NCBI RefSeq assembly: GCF_036906915.1
Contig: NZ_JBAKHX010000001.1
Coordinates: 372,001-436,000, forward strand
Direction: 5' to 3'
Length of the DNA stretch: 64,000 nt
Origin: Phytohabitans sp036906915
GTDB lineage: Bacteria > Actinomycetota > Actinomycetes > Mycobacteriales > Micromonosporaceae
A program made the translations under genes and the position numbers. Shown here piece by piece: positions 33,969 to 41,036 of the stretch (positions are counted from its first letter, which is position 1; each line of letters starts with the position of its first letter). Below the pieces are notes generated by a model, which worked only from the letters and a program-made list of their open reading frames with translations, had not been told where the DNA came from and did no database searches.

Positions 33969-35051
33969 ATGGAGCATGAGGTCCGCGGGGTGGTGGCCCG
34001 CACCAAGGGCGCGCCGGTCTCGATCGAGACGATCCTGGTCCCTGACCCCGGACCGGGTGAGGCGCTGGTGCAGGTCCAGGCGTGCGGCGTCTGCCACACC
34101 GACCTGCACTACCGCGAGGGCGGGATCAACGACGACTTCCCGTTTCTGCTCGGTCACGAGGCGGCCGGCGTCGTGGAGGCGGTGGGTGCCGGCGTCACGG
34201 GGGTCCAACCCGGCGACTTCGTCATCCTGAACTGGCGCGCGGTGTGCGGGCAGTGCCGGGCCTGCCTGCGCGGCCGGCCGTGGTATTGCTTCGCCACCCA
34301 CAACGCGACGCAGAAGATGACGCTCGCCGACGGCACCGTGCTGTCACCGGCGCTGGGGATCGGCGCGTTCGCCGAGAAGACCCTGGTCGCGGCCGGCCAG
34401 TGCACCAAGGTGCCGCAGGTGCGCGCGGCGGCGGTCGGGCTGCTCGGCTGCGGCGTGATGGCCGGGCTCGGCGCGGCGATGAACACCGGCGGGGTGAGCC
34501 GCGGCGACTCGGTCGCGGTGATCGGCTGCGGTGGCGTCGGCGACGCGGCCATCGCGGGCGCCCGGCTGGCCGGCGCCTCAAAGATCATCGCCATCGACGT
34601 GGACGACCGCAAGCTGCGGTGGGCCAAGCAGTTCGGCGCCACCGACATCGTGAACGCCAAGCAGACCGACCCGGTGGACGCGATCCGCGGGCTGACCGGC
34701 GGGTTCGGTGCCGACGTGGTCATCGACGCGGTCGGCCGGCCAGAAACCTGGAAACAGGCCTTCTACGCACGCGACCTGGCCGGCACCGTCGTGCTGGTCG
34801 GCGTACCCACGCCGGAGATGACGCTGGAGATACCGCTGCTCGACGTCTTCGGCCGTGGCGGCTCGCTGAAGTCCTCCTGGTACGGCGACTGCCTGCCCTC
34901 CCGAGACTTCCCCATCCTCGTCGACCTGTACCAGCAGGGGCGGCTCGACCTGGACGCCTTCGTCTCCGAGACGATCCCACTGGACGATGTCGAGAAGGCG
35001 TTCGAACGGATGCACGCCGGCGGCGTCCTGCGCTCGGTGGTGTTGTTCTGA
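33969..35051 (+). CDS. mscR: S-(hydroxymethyl)mycothiol dehydrogenase
   Basis: A 360-residue zinc alcohol dehydrogenase of the mycothiol-dependent formaldehyde dehydrogenase type: MEHEVRGVVARTKGAPVSIE, ACGVCHTDLHYREGGINDDF with catalytic Zn ligands, LGHEAAGVVEAVG, NWRAVCGQCRACLRGRPWYC with structural Cys residues, IGCGGVGDAAIAGARLAGAS and SLKSSWYGDCLPSRDFPILV. AAGGAG lies seven bases before ATG 33969. It oxidises the formaldehyde-mycothiol adduct and also acts as a nitrosomycothiol reductase. The stop overlaps the start of the MBL hydrolase gene by one base, the usual MscR partner arrangement. Confidence 0.93.
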   Translation: MEHEVRGVVARTKGAPVSIETILVPDPGPGEALVQVQACGVCHTDLHYREGGINDDFPFLLGHEAAGVVEAVGAGVTGVQPGDFVILNWRAVCGQCRACLRGRPWYCFATHNATQKMTLADGTVLSPALGIGAFAEKTLVAAGQCTKVPQVRAAAVGLLGCGVMAGLGAAMNTGGVSRGDSVAVIGCGGVGDAAIAGARLAGASKIIAIDVDDRKLRWAKQFGATDIVNAKQTDPVDAIRGLTGGFGADVVIDAVGRPETWKQAFYARDLAGTVVLVGVPTPEMTLEIPLLDVFGRGGSLKSSWYGDCLPSRDFPILVDLYQQGRLDLDAFVSETIPLDDVEKAFERMHAGGVLRSVVLF

Positions 35052-35680
35052 TGAGCGCCCGCATCGAACGGATCGTCACCTCCGGCACGTTCGCCCTCGA
35101 CGGCGGCGTATGGGAGGTGGACAACAATGTCTGGCTGGTCGGCGACGACCGGGAGGTCCTCGTCATCGACGCCGCGCACGACGCCACCGCGATCGCCGCG
35201 GCCGTTGGTGACCGCCGCGTCGTCGCGATCGTCTGCACGCACGCGCACAACGACCACGTCAACGCCGCGATAGATCTGGCCCGGGCCACCGGCGGCAAGA
35301 TCTACCTGCACCCGGATGACGAGGTGCTGTGGAAGCTGGTCCACCCCGGCCAGGTGCCCGACCTGCCGCTGGCCGACGCAGACACCTTCACCGTCGCCGG
35401 CACCCAGTTGCGCGTCCTGCACACACCCGGCCACGCGCCCGGCGCGGTCTGCCTGTACGCCCCCGAACTCGACGCGCTGTTCTCCGGTGACACGCTCTTC
35501 GCCGGCGGGCCCGGCGCCACCGGCAGATCGCACAGCGACTTCGGCACGATCATCGGCTCCATCCGGGACCGGTTGCTCGGCCTGCCCGCCGGCACGGTCG
35601 TGCACACCGGCCACGGCGACACCACCACCATCGGCGCCGAGGCACCGCACCTGGACGAGTGGATCGCGCGCGGTAGCTGA
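35051..35680 (+). CDS. MBL-fold hydrolase, MscR partner (probable S-formylmycothiol-type thioesterase)
   Basis: A 209-residue glyoxalase-II-like metallo-hydrolase with a complete metal motif THAHNDH (His64, His66, Asp68, His69). Further ligands are in LHTPGHAPGAVCLY, LFSGDTLFAGGPGATGRSHS and VVHTGHGDTTTIG. It starts on the last base of the mscR stop codon. This pairing is conserved in mycothiol producers, where the hydrolase is thought to release formate from the oxidised mycothiol adduct. It acts in the cytoplasm. The pair completes a formaldehyde-detoxification unit. Confidence 0.9.
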   Translation: MSARIERIVTSGTFALDGGVWEVDNNVWLVGDDREVLVIDAAHDATAIAAAVGDRRVVAIVCTHAHNDHVNAAIDLARATGGKIYLHPDDEVLWKLVHPGQVPDLPLADADTFTVAGTQLRVLHTPGHAPGAVCLYAPELDALFSGDTLFAGGPGATGRSHSDFGTIIGSIRDRLLGLPAGTVVHTGHGDTTTIGAEAPHLDEWIARGS

Positions 35681-35714
35681 CTCCTGGGCCGTCTCGACGG
35701 GCGCGGCGAGCCGG

Positions 35715-35720
35715 TACGGT
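35715..35720 (+). promoter_or_regulatory. -10 element for leaderless DUF4304 gene
   Basis: TACGGT seven bases before ATG 35728. CTCGAC at 35693-35698 is a possible -35 (16-base spacer). Confidence 0.45.
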
Positions 35721-35727
35721 GTTCCGG

Positions 35728-36396
35728 ATGATCACTCCTGCGCAGACGACGAGCCGGCTGAACAAGGACATCGGCGCCGTCGTGCGGCCGCTGGGCTTCC
35801 AGGGCACTCGCGGAAACTGGTCGGTCGTCACGACCGACGGCGTCGCACAGGTCAATGTCGGGCGGAGTGTGATGCGCAGCGTCGGCGACGGCACAATCTT
35901 CGTCTACGTGAGCATCGGTGTGGTGCCGCTCGCGTGGTGGGAGTACGTGAACTGGCGTGCCGCCCGCTGGGGTCAGCCTCCGATCGCGTTGGACAAGAAC
36001 GCCACCTCCCACGCGATCGGTTTCGTCGAGCTACGCCAACGCCCGAAAGGCAGCCACTACCATCTGCGGATGGCCCCCGACAGGTACACGGCGGCCGTGA
36101 CGACGACCGAGGAGCTCGACCACGCCGCGGCGCTGCTGGTCCCCGCGGCCGACAAGCTCGCACACACCGCCCTCGACCTGCTCCGGCCGGGCCGCTACCT
36201 CAAGGCGCTGCGCGCCATACCCGATCTCGGCGGTGCGATGTGGGAGCCGCTGGTCGTGCTGCTCGCCGAGCGCGGGCCGTCGGCCGAGCTCGACGCCGCG
36301 ATCCAGGACATGCGTGCCGACTACGCCAACTGCGGCTTCAGCCCGCCCGACATGGAGGTCGAGTACGCCCGCACGCAGGCCGCGGCGGCGGCGTGA
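35728..36396 (+). CDS. DUF4304-like protein
   Basis: A 222-residue soluble protein. The N terminus TTSRLNKDIGAVVRPLGFQG followed by TRGNWSVVT, and the internal VNVGRSVMRSVGDGTIFVYV, match DUF4304 proteins (an alpha+beta fold in which the start reads LGFxxxG...). It ends in an alanine tract. There is no signal peptide or catalytic motif. It is monocistronic with a strong convergent terminator at 36422-36446. Function unknown; some relatives are linked to toxin-immunity loci, but nothing nearby supports that here. Confidence 0.7.
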   Translation: MITPAQTTSRLNKDIGAVVRPLGFQGTRGNWSVVTTDGVAQVNVGRSVMRSVGDGTIFVYVSIGVVPLAWWEYVNWRAARWGQPPIALDKNATSHAIGFVELRQRPKGSHYHLRMAPDRYTAAVTTTEELDHAAALLVPAADKLAHTALDLLRPGRYLKALRAIPDLGGAMWEPLVVLLAERGPSAELDAAIQDMRADYANCGFSPPDMEVEYARTQAAAAA

Positions 36397-36421
36397 GCGG
36401 CAGGGTGCGCGAGGTTCGTTC

Positions 36422-36446
36422 GGCGGCCGGCAGGATGCCGGCCGCC
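36422..36446. terminator. Bidirectional stem-loop terminator
   Basis: GGCGGCCGGCA-GGA-TGCCGGCCGCC: perfect 11-base arms and a 3-base loop between the convergent DUF4304 and sigma-factor genes. Confidence 0.8.
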
Positions 36447-36451
36447 TCACG

Positions 36452-37279
36452 TTAGAGCGTGTCGCTGAGGTGGGCTCGCAGGTGCGCGAAGGCTCTGCTG
36501 AGCAGCCGAGAGACGTGCATCTGGGAAATGCCGACCTGCTCGGCGATCTGGACCTGTGTCAGGTTGCCGTAAAAGCGGAGGATGACAATCCGCCTTTCCC
36601 GGTCCGGCAAGGTGGTCATCGCCTCGCTGAGCGCCATGCGGGCTTCGGTGGCCTCGTAGCCTGGATCGTCGGATCCGATGAGGTCGCCGAGCGACAGGGC
36701 GTGGTCCTCGCCGGTCTCGCGGGACGATAGCGACCTGGCGGCGTAGGCACGTGCGCCTTCGATGCCGTCGAGGACGTCTTCCTCCGTCACATTCAGATGG
36801 GCGGCCACTTCAGCGACGGTCGGCGAGCGTCCCAGCGTTTGATTGAGAGTGGCGTTGGCGTCGCTGATGGCCATCCGAAGTTCTTGCAGGCGGCGCGGGA
36901 CACGGACCGTCCATGCCTTGTCCCGGAAGTGGCGTTTGAGTTCCCCGAGGATGGTGGGGATCGCGAAGGCGGCGAAGTCCACGCCGCGGTCCGGATCGAA
37001 CCGGTCCACGGCCTTGATGAGACCTAGCGTGGCGGTCTGGACGAGGTCGTCGATCGATTCGCCGCGGTCGCGGTACCGGCGAGCCAGGTGACGAGCCAGC
37101 GGCAGCAAGTACTCGATGACCTCGCGGCGCGCTGCCGGCCGGGACGGATCGTCGGCCGGCAACGCCGCCAGAGCAACCAGGAGACCGGCGGCGGTCTCCT
37201 GGTTTCGATCGGTATAGGTTTGATCGGTATATATGGGCGTCGCGCCGCTGTTGGGCTGCGCGGCGATTGTCGTTGTCAT
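36452..37279 (-). CDS. Sigma-B/F-type alternative RNA polymerase sigma factor
   Basis: A 275-residue group 3 sigma factor with regions 2, 3 and 4: EYLLPLARHLARRYRDRGES, IDDLVQTATLGLIKAVDRFD (region 2), GVDFAAFAIPTILGELKRHF, WTVRVPRRLQELRM (region 3), and LPDRERRIVILRFYGNLTQV, IAEQVGISQMHVSRLLSRA (region 4). The start is ATG 37279. The N-terminal tail contains a repeated YTDQTYTD encoded by near-identical GATCGGTATA units. Actinobacterial SigF/SigB proteins serve stress or sporulation regulons and are held by RsbW-type anti-sigma factors. No anti-sigma gene is adjacent, so its partner is encoded elsewhere. Confidence 0.9.
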   Translation of the reverse strand: MTTTIAAQPNSGATPIYTDQTYTDRNQETAAGLLVALAALPADDPSRPAARREVIEYLLPLARHLARRYRDRGESIDDLVQTATLGLIKAVDRFDPDRGVDFAAFAIPTILGELKRHFRDKAWTVRVPRRLQELRMAISDANATLNQTLGRSPTVAEVAAHLNVTEEDVLDGIEGARAYAARSLSSRETGEDHALSLGDLIGSDDPGYEATEARMALSEAMTTLPDRERRIVILRFYGNLTQVQIAEQVGISQMHVSRLLSRAFAHLRAHLSDTL

Positions 37280-37516
37280 GCTTGGCCCCCAGATCATGCG
37301 ACCGCTAAGGCGGCTAGTTCCGAGGCAACGTGCCCACACCTGGATGCTTCAAACGCAGCCGCGACGGTGCGCGTCGGCGGCCGCCCTGCTGACGTGCGCG
37401 ACCGCGGACCTGTCATCGGTGCGCCGGGGGCGTACGAAGCTGCCCGCGACAGGCCGTACCTCGACGCCCCCGCCTGTTGGGATGACAGGGTTGCGTCCAG
37501 CGATCCGCAAAACGGC

Positions 37517-37600
37517 GTCCCCGGTCAGCAGGCATGCCGTGCGGGACAGCGCCGGACTGCGGGCGAGCACGAACTCGCGCAGCCCTTCGTACCGAAGCGT
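37517..37600 (-). pseudogene. Fragment of a SigE-family ECF sigma factor
   Basis: The minus strand reads YEGLREFVLARSPALSRTAC then LLTGD. This is the opening of region 2 in the common actinobacterial 160-180-residue ECF sigma factors (FxxFVxARSPALLRTAYLLTGD). A stop lies just upstream, and the sequence after LLTGD (AVLRIAGRN...) is unrelated. Only about 27 residues survive, so it is a relic. Confidence 0.5.
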
Positions 37601-37857
37601 GGCGCGTCTCTACCGGCGAAGGCCCTCAAGCCCAGGAGGATCAACAGTTGTCGACGACATCGAGGCGCGGATCAGATTCGGGTCGCTGTAAAGCGGCCAC
37701 AGCTGCGCGATCCCAGAGCGGCAGCGTCAGGTCGAAGGACATGCTCCGATCCCGCCGCTGAGCGATAGGTGCGGCGACGCTTAGCCGAGATCGCGGGAGA
37801 TCGAGAGCGGCCATCCACACATGCTACTGAGACGCCCGCGTACACCCCGGTCAAAGA

Positions 37858-37863
37858 TAGCGT
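37858..37863 (+). promoter_or_regulatory. -10 element for leaderless membrane-protein gene
   Basis: TAGCGT six bases before GTG 37870, with no ribosome binding site. Confidence 0.5.
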
Positions 37864-37869
37864 GACGCC

Positions 37870-38940
37870 GTGGATGACATCGCGGCTGCTGAGCCGGCTC
37901 GAAGCGTGCGCCGAGCCATCTCCGCCGGGGTCGTTGCCGCCGTCTCAGGGGCCGTGCTCGGGGCGTGTGCACTCGTCGTCGCCGTGCTTTCTGTCATCGC
38001 CGGTGAGGACCGGGCCGTCTTCTGGATGTGCGCGGCGCTCCTCTTCCCGACGTCGGGATGCGCGATCGCCTGGTCTCGACTGGACGCGGGCTGGTCGAGG
38101 TCGTCCGTGCGGGTGCGTTACTACGCCCTCAGGTCCTCGCGGTCCTTCACGCTCGTCCGCACGGTCTGCGGCTTTTGGACGCTGCTGTCGCAGATCATCG
38201 TCGTCGGCGCTCTCGTGTGGCTGGTGATTCGGCTCGTCGACGGAGCGACCGGATGGCTCTGGCTTGCGATCGCGTTCGTGGTCGGCGCCGGACTGGCCGC
38301 GCTCTCCGTCACCCTGACCGTGCTCTTCGACGGTCGTGAACAGGCGTTCCATACATTCGACATGGTCAAGTGGGTCACTGACGGATTCGTCGAGAAGGAG
38401 CTGGCGAACAGCCCCTACCGCGGCGGCTCTCCCGACTGGAACTCGTTCTGGCTGCACCGAATCAGGTACTACAAGGAGGACCCGCCCGTCGATCGCCCCG
38501 CCAGTGACTGCGTCGACTACATCATCGCTGCTCGCGCGGCCGCGGGTCTCCCGCCACTCTACGGTGCGCGCGGCGTATTCCTCGTTGATGGCCACGACCT
38601 CGGCGTCGCTGTCGACTCCGTGATCACGGTGCGCGGTCGGGTGCTGGATGCCGACCTCATCGCCGCAGAAGTTCCCGCCCGGGCCGAGGCGTGGGCACTC
38701 GCGCCGCCCCGGCTGTACTTCCACGGGCTGGACATCTCGGACAGCGACCCACACGGTCGGATCGTCATCGACGACGCGCGCCTGGAGGACTTCGATATCG
38801 CGTTCTACCTGGGTGAGCACCTCGACGTGTACGGCACTCTCGTCGTCGAGGAGACGCGGCTTCACTTCAGCGGCGAGGTCGTTCTCGCGATTGGCGATCG
38901 CTGGCCGGTCGAGATCGAGGTGGCTTTCGAGCCGGCGTGA
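37870..38940 (+). CDS. Hypothetical membrane protein with large cytoplasmic domain
   Basis: A 356-residue protein starting at GTG 37870. Four likely membrane segments fall in the first 155 residues (ISAGVVAAVSGAVLGACALV, VFWMCAALLFPTSGCAIAW, LLSQIIVVGALVWLVIRLV, WLWLAIAFVVGAGLAALSVT). A hydrophilic, acidic domain of about 190 residues follows (DMVKWVTDGFVEKELANSPY, HRIRYYKEDPPVDRPASDCV, RGVFLVDGHDLGVAVDSVIT). I do not recognise the family. The codon usage is somewhat less GC-biased than its neighbours. The WD40 remnant on the opposite strand ends 21 bases away. Confidence 0.7.
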   Translation: MDDIAAAEPARSVRRAISAGVVAAVSGAVLGACALVVAVLSVIAGEDRAVFWMCAALLFPTSGCAIAWSRLDAGWSRSSVRVRYYALRSSRSFTLVRTVCGFWTLLSQIIVVGALVWLVIRLVDGATGWLWLAIAFVVGAGLAALSVTLTVLFDGREQAFHTFDMVKWVTDGFVEKELANSPYRGGSPDWNSFWLHRIRYYKEDPPVDRPASDCVDYIIAARAAAGLPPLYGARGVFLVDGHDLGVAVDSVITVRGRVLDADLIAAEVPARAEAWALAPPRLYFHGLDISDSDPHGRIVIDDARLEDFDIAFYLGEHLDVYGTLVVEETRLHFSGEVVLAIGDRWPVEIEVAFEPA

Positions 38941-38961
38941 CGTGCGAGTGCCGGTGCGGGG

Positions 38962-39129
38962 TCATTCGAGGCTGTAGACGCCGGAGCCGGTCCTGACTGC
39001 GCCGAGCTCCCGACCGGTGTCCGCATGGTGCACATGAGCGACGGACTGGCGAGCACGCAGGAGCCTGCTTCCGTCCGGCGAGAAGGACACCTCATAAGCC
39101 GGCCCCAGATCGCTGACAAGCTCCGCCAT
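38962..39129 (-). pseudogene. WD40-repeat protein remnant (55 codons)
   Basis: ATG 39129 to TGA 38962 on the minus strand encodes MAELVSDLGPAYEVSFSPDG, then SRLLRARQSVAHVHHADTG and RELGAVRTGSGVYSLE. The middle is a single WD40/TolB-like blade (VxFSPDGxxLLxxxx...VxDxxTGxEL). One blade cannot fold alone, so this is probably the tail of a lost propeller gene, adjoining other gene debris to the right. Confidence 0.55.
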
Positions 39130-39156
39130 CCGCGCAGTCTAGTAAAACCGTCGCTT

Positions 39157-39633
39157 CTAATTGCCGGGTAGAGGTGGCGGAGTCGGGTTCGGGCGTCGCT
39201 GGTCGTGAAGTGCCAGTCGACCTGCCGCTGGTCGGTGTTCGTCGCGTCCTGCCCCACGCGGTGAGCTCGGCGTTGAGCGTGTCGAGTTCGCCGATGCGGC
39301 GGTCGAGGCACTGCCGGGCCAGCCGGCGATGTCGAGAAGGCGGCGGACCTGGTGGGCCCAGTCCACACGGGTGCGCTGCGGCAGAGCCTGGACGCGCCGC
39401 CACCCGGCCAGAGGCTGGGTGAACACGAAGATCGCGCAGGTGCCCTGGCGGACGTACTCGTTGTCGTGCCGGGCCGCACGCCCCGGGCCAACCGGCAGCG
39501 GGTCGCGGACCTCGTCCAGGAGCTGGTACGGCTTCTCGTCCATGCACACCACCGGGAATCGGTCGTCCAGCTCGCGGACGTAGACCCCCAGCACGTCCTC
39601 CATCCGCGCGACGAACTCGCCGTTGGCGCGCAT
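39157..39633 (-). pseudogene. Internally deleted, frameshifted IS630-family transposase
   Basis: From 39633 the minus strand reads FVARMEDVLGVYVRELDDRF, PVVCMDEKPYQLLDEVRDPL, ARHDNEYVRQGTCAIFVFTQ and PLAGWRRVQALPQRTRVDWA, which is IS630 transposase sequence including the DE of the first catalytic Asp. It then jumps, after RRLLD, to ARQCLDRRIGELDTLNAELT and, in a third frame, QRQVDWHFTTSDARTRLRHL, the transposase C terminus. About 100 residues with the remaining catalytic residues, and the N-terminal DNA-binding part, are missing. Inactive. Confidence 0.8.
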
Positions 39634-39880
39634 CGCACAGACCACCCAACTGGTCAACGAGCTGGCACCGCAGTGGGCCGGATTCAACCTCCTCGCTCCG
39701 ACGTACGAGATCAGCGCCCGCATCGCCGCCAGCCTCGACCCGGCCATCAACATCATGGTCGGCGGCCATCAGGCAAAAGCCATGCCCACCGAGACGCTGA
39801 CCGATCCCCGCTTCGCCCGCTGCCAGGCTCTCGTGCTGGGCGAGGCCGAGACCCGCGTCACCCGCACGGTGACAGCATGA
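39634..39880 (+). pseudogene. B12-binding domain fragment of a radical SAM protein
   Basis: The plus strand encodes AQTTQLVNELAPQWAGFNLL, APTYEISARIAASLDPAINI, MVGGHQAKAMPTETLTDPRF and ARCQALVLGEAETRVTRTV, ending TGA 39880. The VGGHQAKAMP...DPRFxxCQALVLGEGE block is typical of cobalamin-binding domains of class B radical SAM enzymes. The radical SAM core with its CxxxCxxC is absent. The 5' end is cut where the IS630 relic begins, so insertion or deletion by that element probably removed the rest. Confidence 0.7.
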
Positions 39881-40142
39881 CCACCCGCCACGGGTTGTTC
39901 GTCGTCATCGACGGCCCCAGCGGCGTCGGCAAGACCACGGTCACCCGCCTGATTCAAGCCGAGCTGACCTGCCACGGTCTGGCCGTGGCGGCGACCCGGG
40001 AACCATCCGACTCAGCCCTGGGCGTGCTGACCCGGCACGGCACCAACGACTACCGGGTCTGTCCTGGCCTGCCTGGTCGCCGCCGACCGCTATCTCCACC
40101 TCGAACGCGACGTCCGCCCAGTCGTCCGAGGTCGCCATGACG
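39877..40142 (+). pseudogene. dTMP-kinase-like gene, frameshifted and truncated
   Basis: ATG 39877 overlaps the preceding stop (ATGA) and gives MTTRHGLFVVIDGPSGVGKT with an intact P-loop, then TVTRLIQAELTCHGLAVAAT and REPSDSALGVLTRHGTNDYR. A frameshift near 40058 follows; the family sequence resumes as CLACLVAADRYLHLERDVRP and then ends. The LID and most of the C-terminal half are gone. Thymidylate-kinase-like genes next to B12-radical SAM genes are a known actinomycete arrangement, so both relics are probably from one lost locus. Confidence 0.7.
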
Positions 40143-40202
40143 CCGCTGTCGTAGCCCACGCATCCCTCACACCGCTGATCGGTCCCGCCGCACCGCACGC
40201 CG

Positions 40203-40237
40203 AAACGGCTCCCCGACCCTGCTTCGGGGAGCCGTTT
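40203..40237. terminator. Strong stem-loop terminator
   Basis: AAACGGCTCCCCGA (40203-40216) and TCGGGGAGCCGTTT (40224-40237) are perfect 14-base arms with a 7-base loop, 13 bases after the cutinase stop. The hairpin is flanked by T-rich bases on both strands, so it can also stop readthrough from the left. Confidence 0.85.
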
Positions 40238-40249
40238 GGCGCTTTCCGG

Positions 40250-40888
40250 CTAGACGCGGGAGGCGGCGAACTCCGCCGCCTCGTCGGCGTCACCGCGGTA
40301 GCTCAGGTGCGCGAGGACGCTGGTGCCCGTGGGGTCGCAGACCACGTCATTGTTCGCGCAGTTGTCCAGCGTCCGCTCGGCGAACTCGCCCTCGATGCCC
40401 CGGCCCAGCTTCCGCAGCGGGTACCCGAACACCAGTATCGCCGCGATCCGGGGCTGGACCGACTCCGGGATGGTGGCCACGACCGGGCCGCCGACGGCGG
40501 CGCCCGCGGAACTGACCCCGATGGAGTTGCCTACCACGTTCGCGCCCTGGGAGTAGCCGACCAGGATGAACCGCTGGTCGGGACAGGCCCGTGCCTGGCT
40601 CGACACGTGCTGGACCAGGGCGCGGTTGCCCTGGGTCGGCGACGTCGGACTGACGCTCGCCGGGTAGTCGACGGCGTGGCTGGTCAGGGTCGTGCCGACC
40701 AGCCGGTCATCGAGCGCGTCGAACACCGGATCACCCACGATGATCCCGAGCCGGCCCGGCTCGCCGGTACCCCGGGCGACGACGACCTCGACGTCGGAGC
40801 ACGCGGCAGCGGACGCCGCCGGGGCGTTCACCACCGCCACGCCGCCGGCAGCGAGCAGCACACCGGCGAGCAAGACACGGGTACGCAT
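40250..40888 (-). CDS. Secreted cutinase-family hydrolase
   Basis: A 212-residue exported alpha/beta hydrolase. The signal peptide is about residues 1-28 (MRTRVLLAGVLLAAGGVAVV, cleaved near ASAAA). The nucleophile Ser113 is in ILVGYSQGANVVG, the catalytic Asp is near residue 185 in NNDVVCDPTG, and His is near 193 in LAHLSY. Cysteines at 30, 102, 177 and 184 can form the two conserved disulfides. It hydrolyses esters of cutin, lipids or polyesters outside the cell. It is followed by a strong terminator and divergent from the PucR-like gene. Confidence 0.9.
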   Translation of the reverse strand: MRTRVLLAGVLLAAGGVAVVNAPAASAAACSDVEVVVARGTGEPGRLGIIVGDPVFDALDDRLVGTTLTSHAVDYPASVSPTSPTQGNRALVQHVSSQARACPDQRFILVGYSQGANVVGNSIGVSSAGAAVGGPVVATIPESVQPRIAAILVFGYPLRKLGRGIEGEFAERTLDNCANNDVVCDPTGTSVLAHLSYRGDADEAAEFAASRV

Positions 40889-41036
40889 GACAGATCACCT
40901 CAGCTCCTGCTGGTGGTTGGGACCGCACGAAGCTAACGAACAGCCCAATCTGGGCGGTACTCAATGAAATGCCAGTATTGGCGACGAGGAATATCACTCC
41001 CCTGCGCCCCGGGCAGAGCGATTGGCGGTGAGGCGG

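Larger units (their letters stand above)
37280..37869. other. 590-base gene-poor stretch
   Basis: This lies upstream of both the sigma-factor gene (minus) and the membrane-protein gene at 37870 (plus). It holds the ECF sigma remnant at 37517-37600 and a -10 element at 37858-37863. Nothing else I can support: the long frames are high-GC shadow frames. Confidence 0.5.

Noticed and set aside
37205..37240. Near-repeat of GATCGGTATA as possible iteron or binding site
   Set aside because: It lies inside the coding sequence of the sigma factor and is explained by the encoded repeat YTDQTYTD.
39877..40142. Functional thymidylate kinase gene
   Set aside because: The P-loop is intact, but the frame breaks near codon 60 and the LID and C-terminal half are missing.
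40203..40237. Possibility that the strong inverted repeats at 40203 and 47252 are mobile-element ends
   Set aside because: Each sits a few bases after a gene stop, has a short loop and forms a single compact hairpin. No transposase or target duplication is attached, so they are terminators.
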